A stretch of DNA of 64,000 nt from Nematostella vectensis (GCF_932526225.1 NC_064037.1:7360203-7424202); one strand, 5' to 3'. Positions 24,901 through 35,698 are shown, numbered from the stretch's first letter. Notes: generated by a model from the sequence alone, not told the origin. Numbers and translations: made by a program.

Positions 24901-25823
24901 AGACGTCGGTCACCATCGCCAAGACGTCGGTTGCCTTCGCCGAGGCGTCGTTGGTCACGGTCACCATCACCAAGGCGTGAGCAATTTTCGCCAAGGCAGC
25001 ATTCACCCTCGCCACCCCCGAGAAGGTCATTCCAGCGAAGATCAGGGAGCCAAGAGGGATACCCTGAAGGGTACCTAGAGCTGTCTGATAGCCCAAGGCG
25101 TGGCACATCCCCTAGACCGATGGGACGTGTATCTCGTAGAAGCCCATCTCCCGAGCGGGCACTTGCCGAGGTTCGTGAAAAGATCGAAGTACCCCGGAGA
25201 AGCTCTCACATGGAGGACTCCTCGGCCAACAGAAGTATCAGCCCTGTCAAAGAAAGGTAGGAAATATGACAGCAAGAAATTCCACATCAAGTTCGATTGC
25301 ACAAAGCAGATAAATTTTATTCACCCAAAAAAATAACACGCCAAGATATGTTACGGTCTTGAAGTGCTCAAAAACATACTTTCGAACCGATGTAACTTTC
25401 TGTTTGCACGTCTTTATTAATCTTTTACTAAAAAAATATTGATTTGTGACATATATGCCCTAGCGGCGTCTTGTGGTTAAGAGTCTAAATCTGTCGCCGT
25501 TAATAGGGTTGTGATATTCAGAAACTCTGTTTTGGTCTGTCCTCAACGTCTATTATTGGTTTTCTGTCAGGGCAAGTAGCAAACCATCTGAGAAAGCCAT
25601 GGAAGCACCATCCGGCAAAGCTCCAGATACCAAACAGAAGGAGAGGAAAAAAACAGATTCCGACAGCGACGATGACGAAAGTAGTGAGAGCGATAGTAGC
25701 GATGATGAGGACAGCAGCGATACTAGCGACTCTGACGATAGCAGTGACTCGAGCAGCGATAGTGCTTCAGATAGCAGTGATAGCAGCGATTCAGAGAGCG
25801 ACAACCCGGGAGATAAGAGATAA
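15915..25823 (+). CDS. SRRM2: SRRM2 / Cwc21-like serine/arginine repetitive matrix protein
   Basis: Spliceosome-associated nuclear protein. The N-terminal Cwf21 domain of this family binds the Prp8/Snu114 core, and the RS-rich tail promotes splicing and nuclear-speckle assembly. Ten coding exons: 15915-16153, 16916-17005, 18631-18852, 19936-20022, 20847-20927, 21187-21249, 21671-21727, 22506-22625, 22917-25256, 25571-25823. The lengths sum to 3552, all junctions in phase, giving 1183 residues. The start MYNNIGLTTARGSGTNGY and RNLSFVR match the SRRM2 N-terminus closely. Residues about 55-100 are the Cwf21 domain (KKREVELKCMELQDMMEEQ). TETHQVAEANEEKN and DGSSFNQE are the next conserved block. 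Exon 9 encodes basic/RS sequence with a long RRRSPSP tract, and the last exon an acidic serine/aspartate tail. A second in-frame acceptor at 22880 would add 12 residues. It is much shorter than vertebrate SRRM2. Confidence 0.93.
16412..16741. mobile_element. Foldback MITE with 9-bp target duplication (SRRM2 intron 1)
   Basis: Long inverted arms of about 150 bp (left CCTGCTAGCAGAGCT..., right the complement) fold almost end to end. The element is flanked by direct repeats ATGTGTCCA at 16403-16411 and 16742-16750. A 9-bp duplication is typical of Mutator-like elements. It has no coding capacity. Confidence 0.85.
17018..18373 (-). mobile_element. piggyBac-type transposon, internally deleted (SRRM2 intron 2)
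   Basis: Flanked by TTAA at 17014-17017 and 18374-18377, with terminal inverted repeats CCCTTTCAGGC / GCCTGAAAGGG. TTAA target duplication plus CCC/GGG termini are diagnostic of piggyBac. It carries only the N-terminal part of a transposase. Removing it restores an ordinary intron sequence. Confidence 0.92.
17376..18110 (-). pseudogene. Truncated piggyBac transposase (N-terminal 244 residues)
   Basis: An acidic N-terminus (DIFGESNDEEFEGF, SEDEGHESEDIEDE) is followed by the start of the piggyBac transposase domain: FELFFNPEVIELIVTETNKY, LTVEELKAFLGITIMMGIV, KDYWSESEPF and RDRFFAILRYLHLCDN. LSIDEAMIKYK carries the first catalytic aspartate. The reading frame ends just after it, whereas the family is usually 500-600 residues with two more catalytic aspartates and a C-terminal zinc-binding region. 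It cannot cut and paste by itself. The remaining 360 bases of the element hold no recognisable transposase sequence, so the 3' coding half was deleted or replaced. Confidence 0.88.
21756..22475. repeat. 41-bp minisatellite in SRRM2-like intron 7
   Basis: About 17 tandem copies of a 41-base unit containing CATAGCATAGCATGGTTACT and GTGTGCATAGTGTAGTATAAA. The central copies are nearly identical and the edge copies more diverged. The long minus-strand ORFs here are repeat artefacts. Confidence 0.93.
24412..24960 (+). repeat. In-frame 21-bp coding repeat (RRRSPSP)n of SRRM2-like gene
   Basis: About 25 copies of a seven-residue unit RRRSPSP, with synonymous variation in the third bases of codons (CGT/CGC/CGG/CGA, TCA/TCG). 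The protein pattern is stricter than the DNA pattern, which fits selection for the RS motif. The antisense strand is open (LGDGDRR repeats) only as a mirror image. Confidence 0.9.
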
Positions 25824-26392
25824 AAAACCTGAGCCCAACAACTATAGGCGTGGTAGGGCAAGATATCCCTATCTCCCTACACCCCAACCATAGTCTCACT
25901 TCAAGAGATCTGGGACCTCACTTCAGAAGTGATCTGTGACCTGAACCCCATAACTGTAGGCGTGGCAGATAAAGGTACTCTTGGGGACACATCTATTTTC
26001 GTCTCACAATCTTTTCTTGAGATAAGAGCCCTAATAGTTAACCTCATATTAAGGGTGTGACAGATTGTGGTACAGCCTACACCTTCGCTACCCCATCGCT
26101 TGTCGCAGATCTGGAGTGACCATACTGTAGCCTCGCTCCCACATCCCGCCGCTATTGCCCTGTTAGTAGTGGACACATCAAAGAGTACCTAATACTGAAC
26201 TATGTTTTTCTTTTTTGTACTTTTGGTCATTAAGCAGCTAATAAGAATGCCGCTTGATAGTTACAGTGACTTTTATGGACCTTTTATTTATATAATCTAC
26301 TGGATATACCTCGCACCGCGACAATTGTTAAAAAGGCGAGGCCGTAGGAATACGAGGATTACATGATCCCACTGATCGTTTTACAAAATAAA
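25824..26392 (+). other. SRRM2-like 3' UTR with candidate polyA signal
   Basis: AT-mixed non-coding sequence after the TAA, including an imperfect direct repeat (AACTATAGGCGTGG / AACTGTAGGCGTGG). AATAAA at 26387-26392 is the first good polyadenylation signal. Confidence 0.5.
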
Positions 26393-27126
26393 ATCTTTAA
26401 GGCCTATTAACACTAGCAAAGGAGGCGGACATGTTTACAACGTGTGTGTAAATCAGCATAAAGGAAGCGAAATCGGAGGAGGGAACGGAATGGTCCCTTG
26501 TATTCTCCGTTTTTGTGTCGTCCCCACTGGTTTTAACACGCGAAGTAAGCATCTTACATCCCCGCTATCTCCCGGTTTTAGTGCGTTGACAAGATTTCTC
26601 TGTGTTATTCAGGAAATGTACTTCTGTGCTTTATTTGATCGTTCTGTGTTCACTGGTCGCTGGTTTCCACATAAATTCGATCGATTGTTTTGAATTTTGA
26701 GCACAACGAAATCACGTCTGTTATACTGCTGCTGAGGATTCAGTGGAAACTAGCCGCTTACCTAATGTATGTAATTAAAAGTGTACTATTGTTTAAAAAA
26801 GGAATAAAGTTATATATCCTGCTCGATGGCTTCCCTTTCTTGCTATTTTGGGGTTACAGCTCACACCCTTCTCCAGATCCTCCACTACTCTGGCTTTGTT
26901 GGCCGAAACGTCACGTGCCGAATAGATTTATGAATGGTAGTCAATACAAACCTAGATTCTATTCAAAAAAATAACTCCTGAACACGTATATCGATGGTAA
27001 ACACATTAAAAAACGGCGTTAGGCCTAGGTCAATTTGTTAGCGATCTGTTGTGTGGTATTCGTGAGACGGGAGCACGGAGAATGAACTCCTCAAATTGCT
27101 TCAGAATATGATAATTCTAGAAGTTT
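26393..27126. other. Gene-free interval
   Basis: Short ORFs only; no exon-like stretch with flanking splice sites or family resemblance. Confidence 0.5.
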
Positions 27127-28050
27127 CTATTTTTGTTTTAATTCAATTGAAGTGTCCTTTCTTAGCTTGTCACAGCTGCGAAATGGCTCGCTGACGACAC
27201 TAGACGCCCTCTGAGCTGGTATTTGGGCGTAGTTCTCCCCGAACTCCGCCCTTAGTCGTCTCTCCCAGTCACAGGGGACAGGTATAAACCAGCCCTCGAA
27301 CTGCATCCGACATCGCTTGGTTACTTTATTTTGTATAAAAACATCCACCCCTAATCCACCAATCCAATTGCAGTTATCGCATCTCTTGTAACAGCTTCCT
27401 CTGTCTTCAAGCCTCATGGAGCCTCTGTCGGGGTAACTGATGGTGGTCTGGGGCCGATGGAGGCGTATCTCAGGCGGGATATCCCGCAATCCGCGGGATC
27501 GAAACGCGCGCGCATTTTTGCTACTCATCTCAACTTCAATTCCAACAATCCACGGCACAATGCCTTTGTGTCGCGCTGCTCCAAGGAGCGAAGATCCTCG
27601 TAGCCAATACGGGATATCGTATCTAGTAGCAATTGCATCAAAAACTCTCAATATGCGTAAGGCTACCAGTTGAGATTGCCTCAAGGTTCCGTTCACACGC
27701 GTTCGAATGTCAGGACACTCCAGTCCTTCAAAGCGTAGTTCACACGGGGTTAAATCATTGTAGTAAATTGGGCACATCTCCCCGTCTGGTATTTCTAGCT
27801 CGCAGTTCTGTAGCTCTTCTAAGGGACTCTGGACTAAGGGAAGCGTGGTTACAAATGTTTTTGCATGGTGGGGACTCGTTTCTTTCTTCCAGTTTATCCT
27901 AGTCTTATTTCCCGCTTGCCATTGTCGATGCCTCCTTTTAGGGTAATACACAACTTGCATAAAAACTAGGGCAATTGTGAGGAAAAGTAGTAATTTAACG
28001 AGGAAAATCCTGCGCTTCATCTTCCGTAAACACATCAAAGAGCTGCTCAT
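27127..28050 (-). CDS. LicD-family type II membrane protein, divergent active site
   Basis: Uninterrupted 307-residue ORF with no evident introns. A short basic N-terminus (RKMKRR) and a hydrophobic segment at about 15-34 predict a type II Golgi/ER membrane anchor. The lumenal part (about 120-290) resembles LicD/fukutin-type nucleotidyl-phosphotransferases: QLVALRILRVFDAIATRYDIPYWLRGSSLLGAARHKGIVPW, broken here at about 126-167, and later GGLGVDVFIQ (231-240). In active members the PW is followed by an aspartate cluster (DDDID-like) that binds metal. Here residues 168-174 read IVGIEVE, lacking those aspartates. It may therefore be a pseudo-enzyme, or the acidic role may be met differently. 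Many cysteines between 83 and 260 suggest lumenal disulfides. Substrate unknown. Confidence 0.72.
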   Translation of the reverse strand: MSSSLMCLRKMKRRIFLVKLLLFLTIALVFMQVVYYPKRRHRQWQAGNKTRINWKKETSPHHAKTFVTTLPLVQSPLEELQNCELEIPDGEMCPIYYNDLTPCELRFEGLECPDIRTRVNGTLRQSQLVALRILRVFDAIATRYDIPYWLRGSSLLGAARHKGIVPWIVGIEVEMSSKNARAFRSRGLRDIPPEIRLHRPQTTISYPDRGSMRLEDRGSCYKRCDNCNWIGGLGVDVFIQNKVTKRCRMQFEGWFIPVPCDWERRLRAEFGENYAQIPAQRASSVVSEPFRSCDKLRKDTSIELKQK

Positions 28051-29139
28051 TATTACCCACTACTGTATAAATGCATAAGTAAAGGTTGGAAATTTTCGCT
28101 CTAGTCAATTCTTAGCTTGCTTAGCGGTGATGTCTCAGCTTTCTTCGTAGAATAGCCATTTCACAAATTTAAGATTCCAGATTATTCAGCTGGGTAAATA
28201 CTGCTGTATCTCGACCGATATTTTAATCAAGTTCAGTCTCTCACTTTTAATGTTTGTACTGTGGCCACCAACCAAGGGAGTTCTTGGTCTTCCGACATTC
28301 GTAAAATACAAATATAAACATGTCAGAATATTATTTCAGACAGACAAGGGCTGTTGCGAGAAGAATCGATTTGATATGAGAAATAACCCCACTGCTGAGA
28401 AGACGTTATTTTGTTGTTGAGACTTGGGAACAGTAATTTGCATGAATATAGGGTAAATAAGTGTAGTAGAGTTAATAACATTTCACTTAGTAATAATAGT
28501 ATCTATAGAAATACATGTATGAAAAGCAAAATTATGAATGAAATTAAAAACTCGGTGAAATAAATAAAACAAATATAAAGTATGGATTAAATCCACTTTA
28601 ATCATTTTACATGCAATTCTTGGAAGGCGTTACAAGCAGTGATACAATAATACTCTACTGGTAATATTTGTCATCTGTCTGTTTCATTTACAGAATGGTA
28701 GTATTTCTAATAGGTATTCGTGAGAATATTTCGCGTTTATCTCCAGGAGAGAAACGATGAAAATATAGATTGCATAATTTCTTCAAAGAAAACACAGGAT
28801 CGATTTTCTAACACAATAAAAATAAGCATACGATCAAAGAGAGATCTGAGATAAATGTCTCTTATAAAATCCTGCAGTATGCGATACTGAAAATTGAAAC
28901 AAAAATTGTGTTAATCAACTATTGCGCTTTTGCGAAGAATTTGCATTGTGCAACTAAAAAAAAAAAATAAGAACACCGCGAAAATCAAGAACTTAAAATA
29001 ACTTCGCGTGACAATCACTTAGGATAGAAGCAGCACATTTCAATGTTAGTTTTGAAAAAGACCTTTAATTCCATTTTTTTCCTGGGTTTCCGAGGACGAT
29101 TTCGTACATTATTGAATATACAATAAATAAATCATTATT
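28051..29139. other. Gene-free interval between LicD-like gene and BLMH
   Basis: AT-rich; no exon or notable repeat seen. Confidence 0.55.
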
Positions 29140-32100
29140 TCACAGGCTAGAGCCTCCCACGAGTTCCTTACAGCAGTTGCCACAAGCCAGTGCACCCATT
29201 GGGTCCCAGGCAGGGAGGACGACCGGTTCCTGGACAAGAATGGCCAGGATATCAGCTGGTACGAACTTCTTGTCCACGACGACCTCAAAGACGAACTCAG
29301 AGAACCATTCATCCGTCATCAGAAGGTAGCCCTTCTCCGGCTTGTCATCGCCCCACGAATTCTCAACACGCCACTTGCTCGTCTTGACGGGAACCAGTTC
29401 AACCGGTTTGTCAGGCTGTTTGTGTCCTTTTTCTTCGTCAGAAGATTCGCCCTTCTTCACCTCAGCTACATCCTGGAAATTGGTGCCAATTGTTTTTCAG
29501 ATATTTATCCCACACAGTGGTTAAGCTCTTAATCCCGATTGAGCACACGGTCACACCACCCTCGACATGTTATTGCTACATAGTGAGATCATCAGCTACA
29601 CTTGTGAAGCACAGCTTTGTGAGGCCTTACCTTAGCCAACACATTGTTTTGTCCCCTTGACAAAGTCCCTCCCCCTAGTGGTATTATTTCCACACCTTGA
29701 CCCAACACCTCCCCCTGTGGTATTATTTCCTCACCTTGACGCTACACCTCCCACTATGGTATTATTTTCTCACCTTGACCCAACACCTCCACCCTGTGGT
29801 ATTATTTCCTCACCTTGACACAACACCTCTACCCTAGTGGTATTATTTCCTCACCTTGACCCAACAACTCTACCCTGTGGTATTATTTCCTCACCTTGAC
29901 GCTACACCTCCCCCTATGGTATTATTTCCTCACCTTGACCCAACACCTCTACCCTGTGGTATTATTTCCTCACCTTGACCCAACACCTCTACCCTGTGGT
30001 ATTATTTCCTCACCTTGACGCTACACCTCCCCCTATGGTATTATTTCCTCACCTTGACCCAACACCTCTACCCTGTGGTATTATTTCCTCACCTTGACGC
30101 AACACCTCTACCCTGTGGTATTATTTCCTCACCTTGACCCAACACCTCCCCCTATGGTATTATTTCCTCACCTTGACCCAACACCTCTACCCTGTGGTAT
30201 TATTTCCTCACCTTGACCCAACACCTCTACCCTGTGGTATTATTTCCTCACCTTGACCCTACACCTCTACCCTGTGGTATTATTTCCTCACCTTGACCCA
30301 ACACCTCCCCCTATGGTATTATTTCCTCACCTTGACCCAACACCTCCCCCTATGTTATTATTTCCTCACCTTGACCCAACACCTCCCCCTGTGGTATTAT
30401 TTCCTCACCTTGACCCAACACCTCTACCCTGTGGTATTATTTCCTCACCTTGACCCAACACCTCTACCCTGTGGTATTATTTCCTCACCTTGACCCAACA
30501 CCTTCCCCTATGGTATTATTTTTTCACCTTTGCCCAACACATCCCCTTATGGTATTATTTCCTCACCTTGACCCAACACCTCCCCCTATGGTATTATTTT
30601 CTCACCTTTGCCCAACACATCCCCTTATGGTATTATTTCCTCACCTTGACCCTTCACCTCTACCCTGTGGTATTATTTCTTCACCTTGACCCAACACCTC
30701 TACCCTGTGGTATTATTTCTTCACCTTGACACAACACCTCCCCTTGTGGTATTATTTCCTCACCTTGATCCTACACCTCTACCCCAGTGGTATTATTTCC
30801 TCACCTTGACCCAACACCTCTACCCTGTGGTATTATTTCCACACCTTGACCCTACACCTCTACCTTGTGGTATTATTTCCTCACCTTGACCCTACACCTC
30901 TACCCTGTGGTATTATTTCCTCACCTTGACCCAACACCTCCCGCTGTGGTATTATTTCCTCACCTTGACCCAACACCTCCACCCTGTGGTATTATTTCCT
31001 CCCCTTGACCTCCACTGGAGGTATTGTTTTCTCCTTAACCCAACAGCTCAGCTTCCCTATGGTGTTCTGGTAGTGTAATTACCTCATAGCTGAGTCCAGT
31101 GAGGGCCATGGCATGGGTCATGAGAGAGTCCCCATACAGCAGACGCTCAGTCTTGTTCAACTTGAGCATTGATAAGCCAAATGCAAGCTTATAGTTATGG
31201 CTGAAATAAAGCATATCATTAACATTGATAAGCCAAGCAGTACCACATAATTATGGCTGAACTAGAGAATATCATTAACATTCATAAGCCAATCAGTAGG
31301 GGTCAGTACGCAGCTCTTACAAGCTGCAAGTTGATTGGGCAAATAAACAATGTCCACACCTCGACACAAAGAACGAGAAGAATAGAGACAAAGGAACTCC
31401 TTTGTAGAACAAAGATAATATGAGACAAAGCAGCTGCGTACTTTCTCATCAGTAGCACTTAATTATGGCTGAACTAGAGCATATCATTAACATTTATACG
31501 CCAAACTCTAGAACATAATTGATAGGCCAAACACTAGCACATGATTATGGTTGAACTAGAGAGTATACTTGTTGAATCATTATAACCCCATGACTACATT
31601 TAACTGATGTTTTGCCTTGAAAACACACAAATACCACACGAACTGCACAATTTTCTTGGCATGAAATGATAAAAACATCAGATTAACATCTTGTGGGGAA
31701 TAAGTAGACAAAGAATAAGATAGATTAGGGAATAACAACTCACATGTTCAAGTCCAATGCAGAAAACTTCCTCTCAAAATGCTTCCCAACATCACATCCA
31801 AACCAGACAGGCTGCAGAATAAAGATAGACCTTATCATTTGACTTTGTTGTGCTGAAAAGCCAATTAACTATAATTGTATTCATTAAACAAAAGCCTAAA
31901 ACTATCTGTTCAAGGGTATCAATGAAAGTATTTGACAGCTGTGGGTACCGTAGTTTGAATCCAGGCTAACAGCACTGTAATTTTTTTAGGATTAGATTTG
32001 AACCATAACAGTTTAATTTCTGACCCACCTACAGTTCCTGTACCATCTTGGCATGTATGGAGCTATAACAATTCACTAAATATTCTTCCCATTGCTGCTT

Positions 32101-34582
32101 AAATGACAAACCTCATTAGCTCGTAGTGATGCTGCTGCAAGGTACTTCAGGACTTCTATTGGTTGATTGTTATAGCGCACTAACCCTCCATTAGTGACAT
32201 TACCCAGGTACTCGACAGTATACATCTTGTCGTATGGATTACGAGGGTCATTAACAAAGCAAACCTTTGCAAAGATATAATAAAAGGTAAGAATAACAGC
32301 AGTATTAAAGATTGGATTAAATTCATAGAAAGCCTGGGTTTTCCTTGCAAAAATAAAAAAAATGTGTCTTCAGAGGGACACAACTTTGAACAAAGTAGAT
32401 AATTCTTTTTTTGTTTCCCAACTGTATCATTTAACACAACTTTGAACAAAGTAGATAATTCTTTTTTTGTTTTCTAACTGTATCATTTAACACATGATGT
32501 ACAAAAACACCCTTAACAAATAGGCTTATTCACCTTGTCTTTTATATTGTACAAGGGCTTCACATGCTCTGTATAGAACTGCAGAGGTGTAATATCTTCC
32601 AGTTTAAAAAAATTCTTGTCTTTATCGTAATACTCCCAGGTGAAGTTGGCAGGCGGGGAACCAATACAGATGGAAACAATACGATAAATCTGCAAAGTAC
32701 AAAACAGCAGACAAAATGATTTTCCTTATCTGATACTTGCCCTTCACAAATACAGTACTCCCTAAACAATGCGGGGACTGAGAATCCCTTGTCTTTCTGA
32801 AAAAGGATGTTATGCATGAGGTTCTGTTTCTTATTTCACTTTTTTAAATAACAGAAGTGATGGGGAGGCCAACCTGTAGTAAAATCTTCAATGATGAGTG
32901 ACGGCAGTCAGATGTGAAGTACATTTGATCATATTCCATAAAATTAAATTGCCCTTGCAAATACTAAATCATTGCATACCTCTGCCATCATGTTGTTCTT
33001 GGTCGTCTGGAGCTCTACCTCACTAGCCCCAGCTGCCACCATCTTGCCAAACTTCATGGCAAACTCACGGTGCTGGGGGAACAAAACTTGTTTATACTAC
33101 AGCTCAATGCACGAACAACTCAATGTAAACAGGTCATAGGTCATAATGGTTATGGCCATTTTGCTATACATTTAACCATTTTCTAGTGCATACATATGGT
33201 TTATACCAATGCCAAGTGCATACATTTGGTATATACCAAATGCCTATGTGATTAGATGTCATTCATGAATTTGGAATAGACAGGAGTTATCATCCTCTGT
33301 CAATCTACGACAGAGGATAGTCTACTATCCATGGTTAAATCTAATGTTGACCGACTCCTTGCAGTTAAAATAGATTTTTAAAATTGGCCTTGGGTACCCT
33401 TGGTAAAGATAATTCTTTGTTTTTTTTTTATAATCTCCCCAACATGTTACCTGGCTTTCCCCCTATGTAAGTACCTTGTGGTTAAGGATAACATTCATGC
33501 GTCGTGTTTTCCCTGAATTGACTGACTCTGGCCAAGCAGCCTTGGGCATGATTCCATATTTCTCAATCAGATTCACCAGCATGTCCCACTGTCCACCATC
33601 ATTCATGGGATTACTCAGAAGGAACATAAATAGTCTACTGTCTGGCTTTTCACCTTTCTTGGCCAGGTCAAGGAAAGCATTGATAAAAAAGTAGGACCTT
33701 TCAATTTTGTCCCAGAAGAAAAGATACTGCTGACTAAATTCAAATTCATCTAGATTCTTTTCTTGGACAAACTTCTGTCTGATGACGTTTAACAATGCAA
33801 AGATCCAGCATCTACCAGAAGATTTCTGGTTTGTCATTGGCTTGACTTCCTTCACCTAAAAATTATAATCAGAATAAAACGTTTCTTTGTAGTTAACATA
33901 GTTAACTCTGAGATGCCGTCTTATGGTATCATAGAGAACAGAAGAAAATACATATTTGGGAGGAGGCACTACGACCAAAAAAGTGCTGGACACTCCATCA
34001 ACTGAAATCCCAGTCCTCAATAATGCTGGCATGTTTGATTCCTTGTGAAATGTAACAGTTCATTCAGTTGCCACATAAAAAAAGCTTTATACAATTAGGT
34101 TATTCTTAAAAAAACACCCCTTTCAGTTTGAATCAATCAGCGTAATCCTTATCTTTATACTTAAAATTAATAATAAACTTAGGTATAAAGAAAACATAAA
34201 AATTAAGTTTAAGTCTTAAAGTAAGTTATAAAAATAAGCCATCTGTAGGCCTAAACAAATTGTCACAAAATTTTTAAAGATCAACCCTTCTAGATCGCCA
34301 TTTTTGGACATCGTTCCTTGCACCTTAATACAAGAATCCATTCGCGTTCTTCTGTAGTTTGTAAGTAAACTATGACAAACCGGCAACTATTCGCTAACTT
34401 ACTTTGTGAGTGAAAACATGGTTCGTTTTCTCGACGACTTTACGATCAATGCAGAGATCGAGGACGTCATGATTTGAGGCGAAGTTCTGAGCTAAAGAAT
34501 TCTTGGGGTCGCTGTTGAAAGCAGTTTGCATCAAAGCTAACTGCTTCAGAGAAACTCCGACTTCTTTCTTCTCATCCGCCAT
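29140..34582 (-). CDS. BLMH: Bleomycin hydrolase (papain-family cysteine aminopeptidase)
   Basis: Cytosolic C1-family cysteine protease that forms a hexamer and trims N-terminal residues; it is known for hydrolysing bleomycin and homocysteine thiolactone. Eight coding exons: 34403-34582, 33475-33855, 32980-33072, 32534-32689, 32112-32264, 31744-31811, 31083-31200, 29140-29472; 493 residues, all in phase. Catalytic residues: Cys76 in QKSSGRCWIF, His373 in SLMTHAMAL, Asn421 in KWRVENSWG. Other family strings are SQQYLFFWDKIERSYFF, NPMNDGGQWDMLVNLIEKYG, TPLQFYTEHVKPLYNIKDK and EPVVLPAWDPMGALA. The start MADEKKEVGVSLKQ gives an N-terminus of usual length. Two oddities: an acidic insert (residues about 384-415) and 14 extra residues after the usual GALA end (CGNCCKELVGGSSL). 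Introns carry a 40-bp minisatellite and an exon-derived repeat. Confidence 0.96.
29668..31015. repeat. 40-bp minisatellite in BLMH intron 7
   Basis: About 33 copies of a 40-base unit (GGTATTATTTCCTCACCTTG then ACCCAACACCTCTACCCTGT). In the BLMH sense each unit contains AAGGTGAGG, which fits a 5' splice-site consensus, and CCACAGGG, which resembles an acceptor. Confidence 0.93.
31163..31560 (-). repeat. 56-bp repeat seeded by BLMH exon 7 boundary
   Basis: The end of intron 6 plus the first codons of exon 7 (TTCAGCCATAA... ...GGCTTATCAATG on the minus strand) recur at a spacing of 56 bases into intron 6, near 31212-31262, 31270-31300 and 31455-31555. Copy 2 still encodes HNYVVLLGLSM beside the true HNYKLAFGLSM and keeps a TTCAG acceptor. 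A 148-bp MITE splits one copy. Confidence 0.8.
31300..31447. mobile_element. hAT-like MITE with 8-bp target duplication (BLMH intron 6)
   Basis: Termini share AGTACGCAGCT in inverted orientation. Flanked by direct repeats ATCAGTAG at 31292-31299 and 31448-31455, and the interrupted 56-bp repeat is continuous on either side. An 8-bp duplication suggests the hAT group. Confidence 0.82.
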
Positions 34583-35224
34583 CTTGGTAACGAGGTGGGT
34601 ACGCAAGCGCTCATGGGTGTTTATACAAATCCTTTGTATGTGGACTCCCTGTGAAGAATTTCTGCGAACGGAATTCTTTATGCATTCTATCGCAGTTTGT
34701 TTGTTTTTTCATAAAGAGCAAAGGAACATGCAAATAGATACATGCAATGGGTGATATATTTTACAAGAATGAAGACACGCCAAGAGAAGCCTGCTAGCCA
34801 GCTCTCGTTCGATGTAGGGCCATGTAGTCGCTCGAAGTGTTTTGTTTTTTAATATAGAATCCTGTATTTTCAAAAACATTTCCGACTAGCCCAGATAAGA
34901 GAGCCGGCTAGCAAACTAAGTTTTGAGACACTTTTGCTTTCGCCTTCGCACCAGCAAAACTTGCTATTCAGCCTGAAAGCCGAGTGATAACCCCCACCTT
35001 CACTCCGCTCTGTGAAAACAAAACTGACCACATAACTTCAAATAACTTCGGGATCACGAGACTTACCATATCCTGGTTCGCCTGTGGAGATGGTTCTAGA
35101 GAATTTTAAACGGTCATTCTGGCACACGACCCAAATTTTATTTTGAACCAAGAACGGATTACTTATTTTTTACTTTTTGTTGAATTAATGCTAGGGTAAA
35201 ACACGGCAAAACGTACAATAGCTG
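34583..35224. other. BLMH upstream interval
   Basis: Holds the BLMH 5' UTR/promoter on the minus strand. No further gene seen. Confidence 0.45.
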
Positions 35225-35406
35225 TATCTTTCTTCAGTAGATTTCGATCTGAGAGTACTTTTGGAATCAGAAAAGGGCAACTCTCTGTTGCACAGAATTA
35301 CACTTTAACAATTTTTAAATTGTTAAAGTGTAATTCTGTGCAACAGAGAGTTGCCCTTTTCTGATTCCAAAAGTACTCTCAGATCGAAATCTACTGAAGA
35401 AAGATA
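35225..35406. repeat. Near-perfect 182-bp palindrome
   Basis: Arms of about 90 bases (left begins TATCTTTCTTCAG, right ends CTGAAGAAAGATA) meet at about 35315 with a spacer of only about two T residues. Matching is essentially complete by eye, with at most a one-base slip. The right arm adjoins the galaxin-like exon. Confidence 0.9.
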
Positions 35407-35409
35407 ATA

Positions 35410-35667
35410 ACCGAAAACGGACTTTTCCGTCACAGCATTTTTTTAGGGTTGTCGAGAAGACTTTCCTGACGCCATTCTTGCCGACGCAGCAGCCCTCCTT
35501 GCAAGGGCTGTACAGCTCCTCGCCGCACGCGACCTTCTTCACAACTTTGTCATGACAGCACGCATGCGTGGCGCGAATGTACAGGTGACCATGGCAACAG
35601 CTCTTGGTGATTGGGTTATGGACGCCACAGTCCCAGAACCACCGGCGAGCGAGTTCGTCCTCAGCGA
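35410..35667 (-). CDS. Galaxin-like dicysteine exon (partial)
   Basis: The exon starts after an acceptor TTCTAG at 35668-35673 and reads AEDELARRWFWDCG, then paired-cysteine repeats: CGVHNPITKSCCHGHLYI, ATHACCHDKVV, CGEELYSPCKEGCC and TTLKKCCDGKV. Spaced CC pairs following CG...(L)Y(N/S)P-type motifs are the hallmark of galaxins, secreted matrix proteins known from coral skeletons. The downstream end cannot be set: the frame runs into the palindrome and no convincing donor or stop was found before it. It may be a partial or disrupted gene. Exon 1 is probably the signal-peptide exon at 37031-37253. Confidence 0.6.
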
Positions 35668-35698
35668 CTAGAATAAAGGAAGAATACTTGTCTTTCCT

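Noticed and set aside
24363..25108. Two long minus-strand ORFs opposite the SRRM2 RS repeats
   Set aside because: They are mirror images of the in-frame 21-bp repeat (LGDGDRR, VLAMVID patterns) with no independent sequence content.
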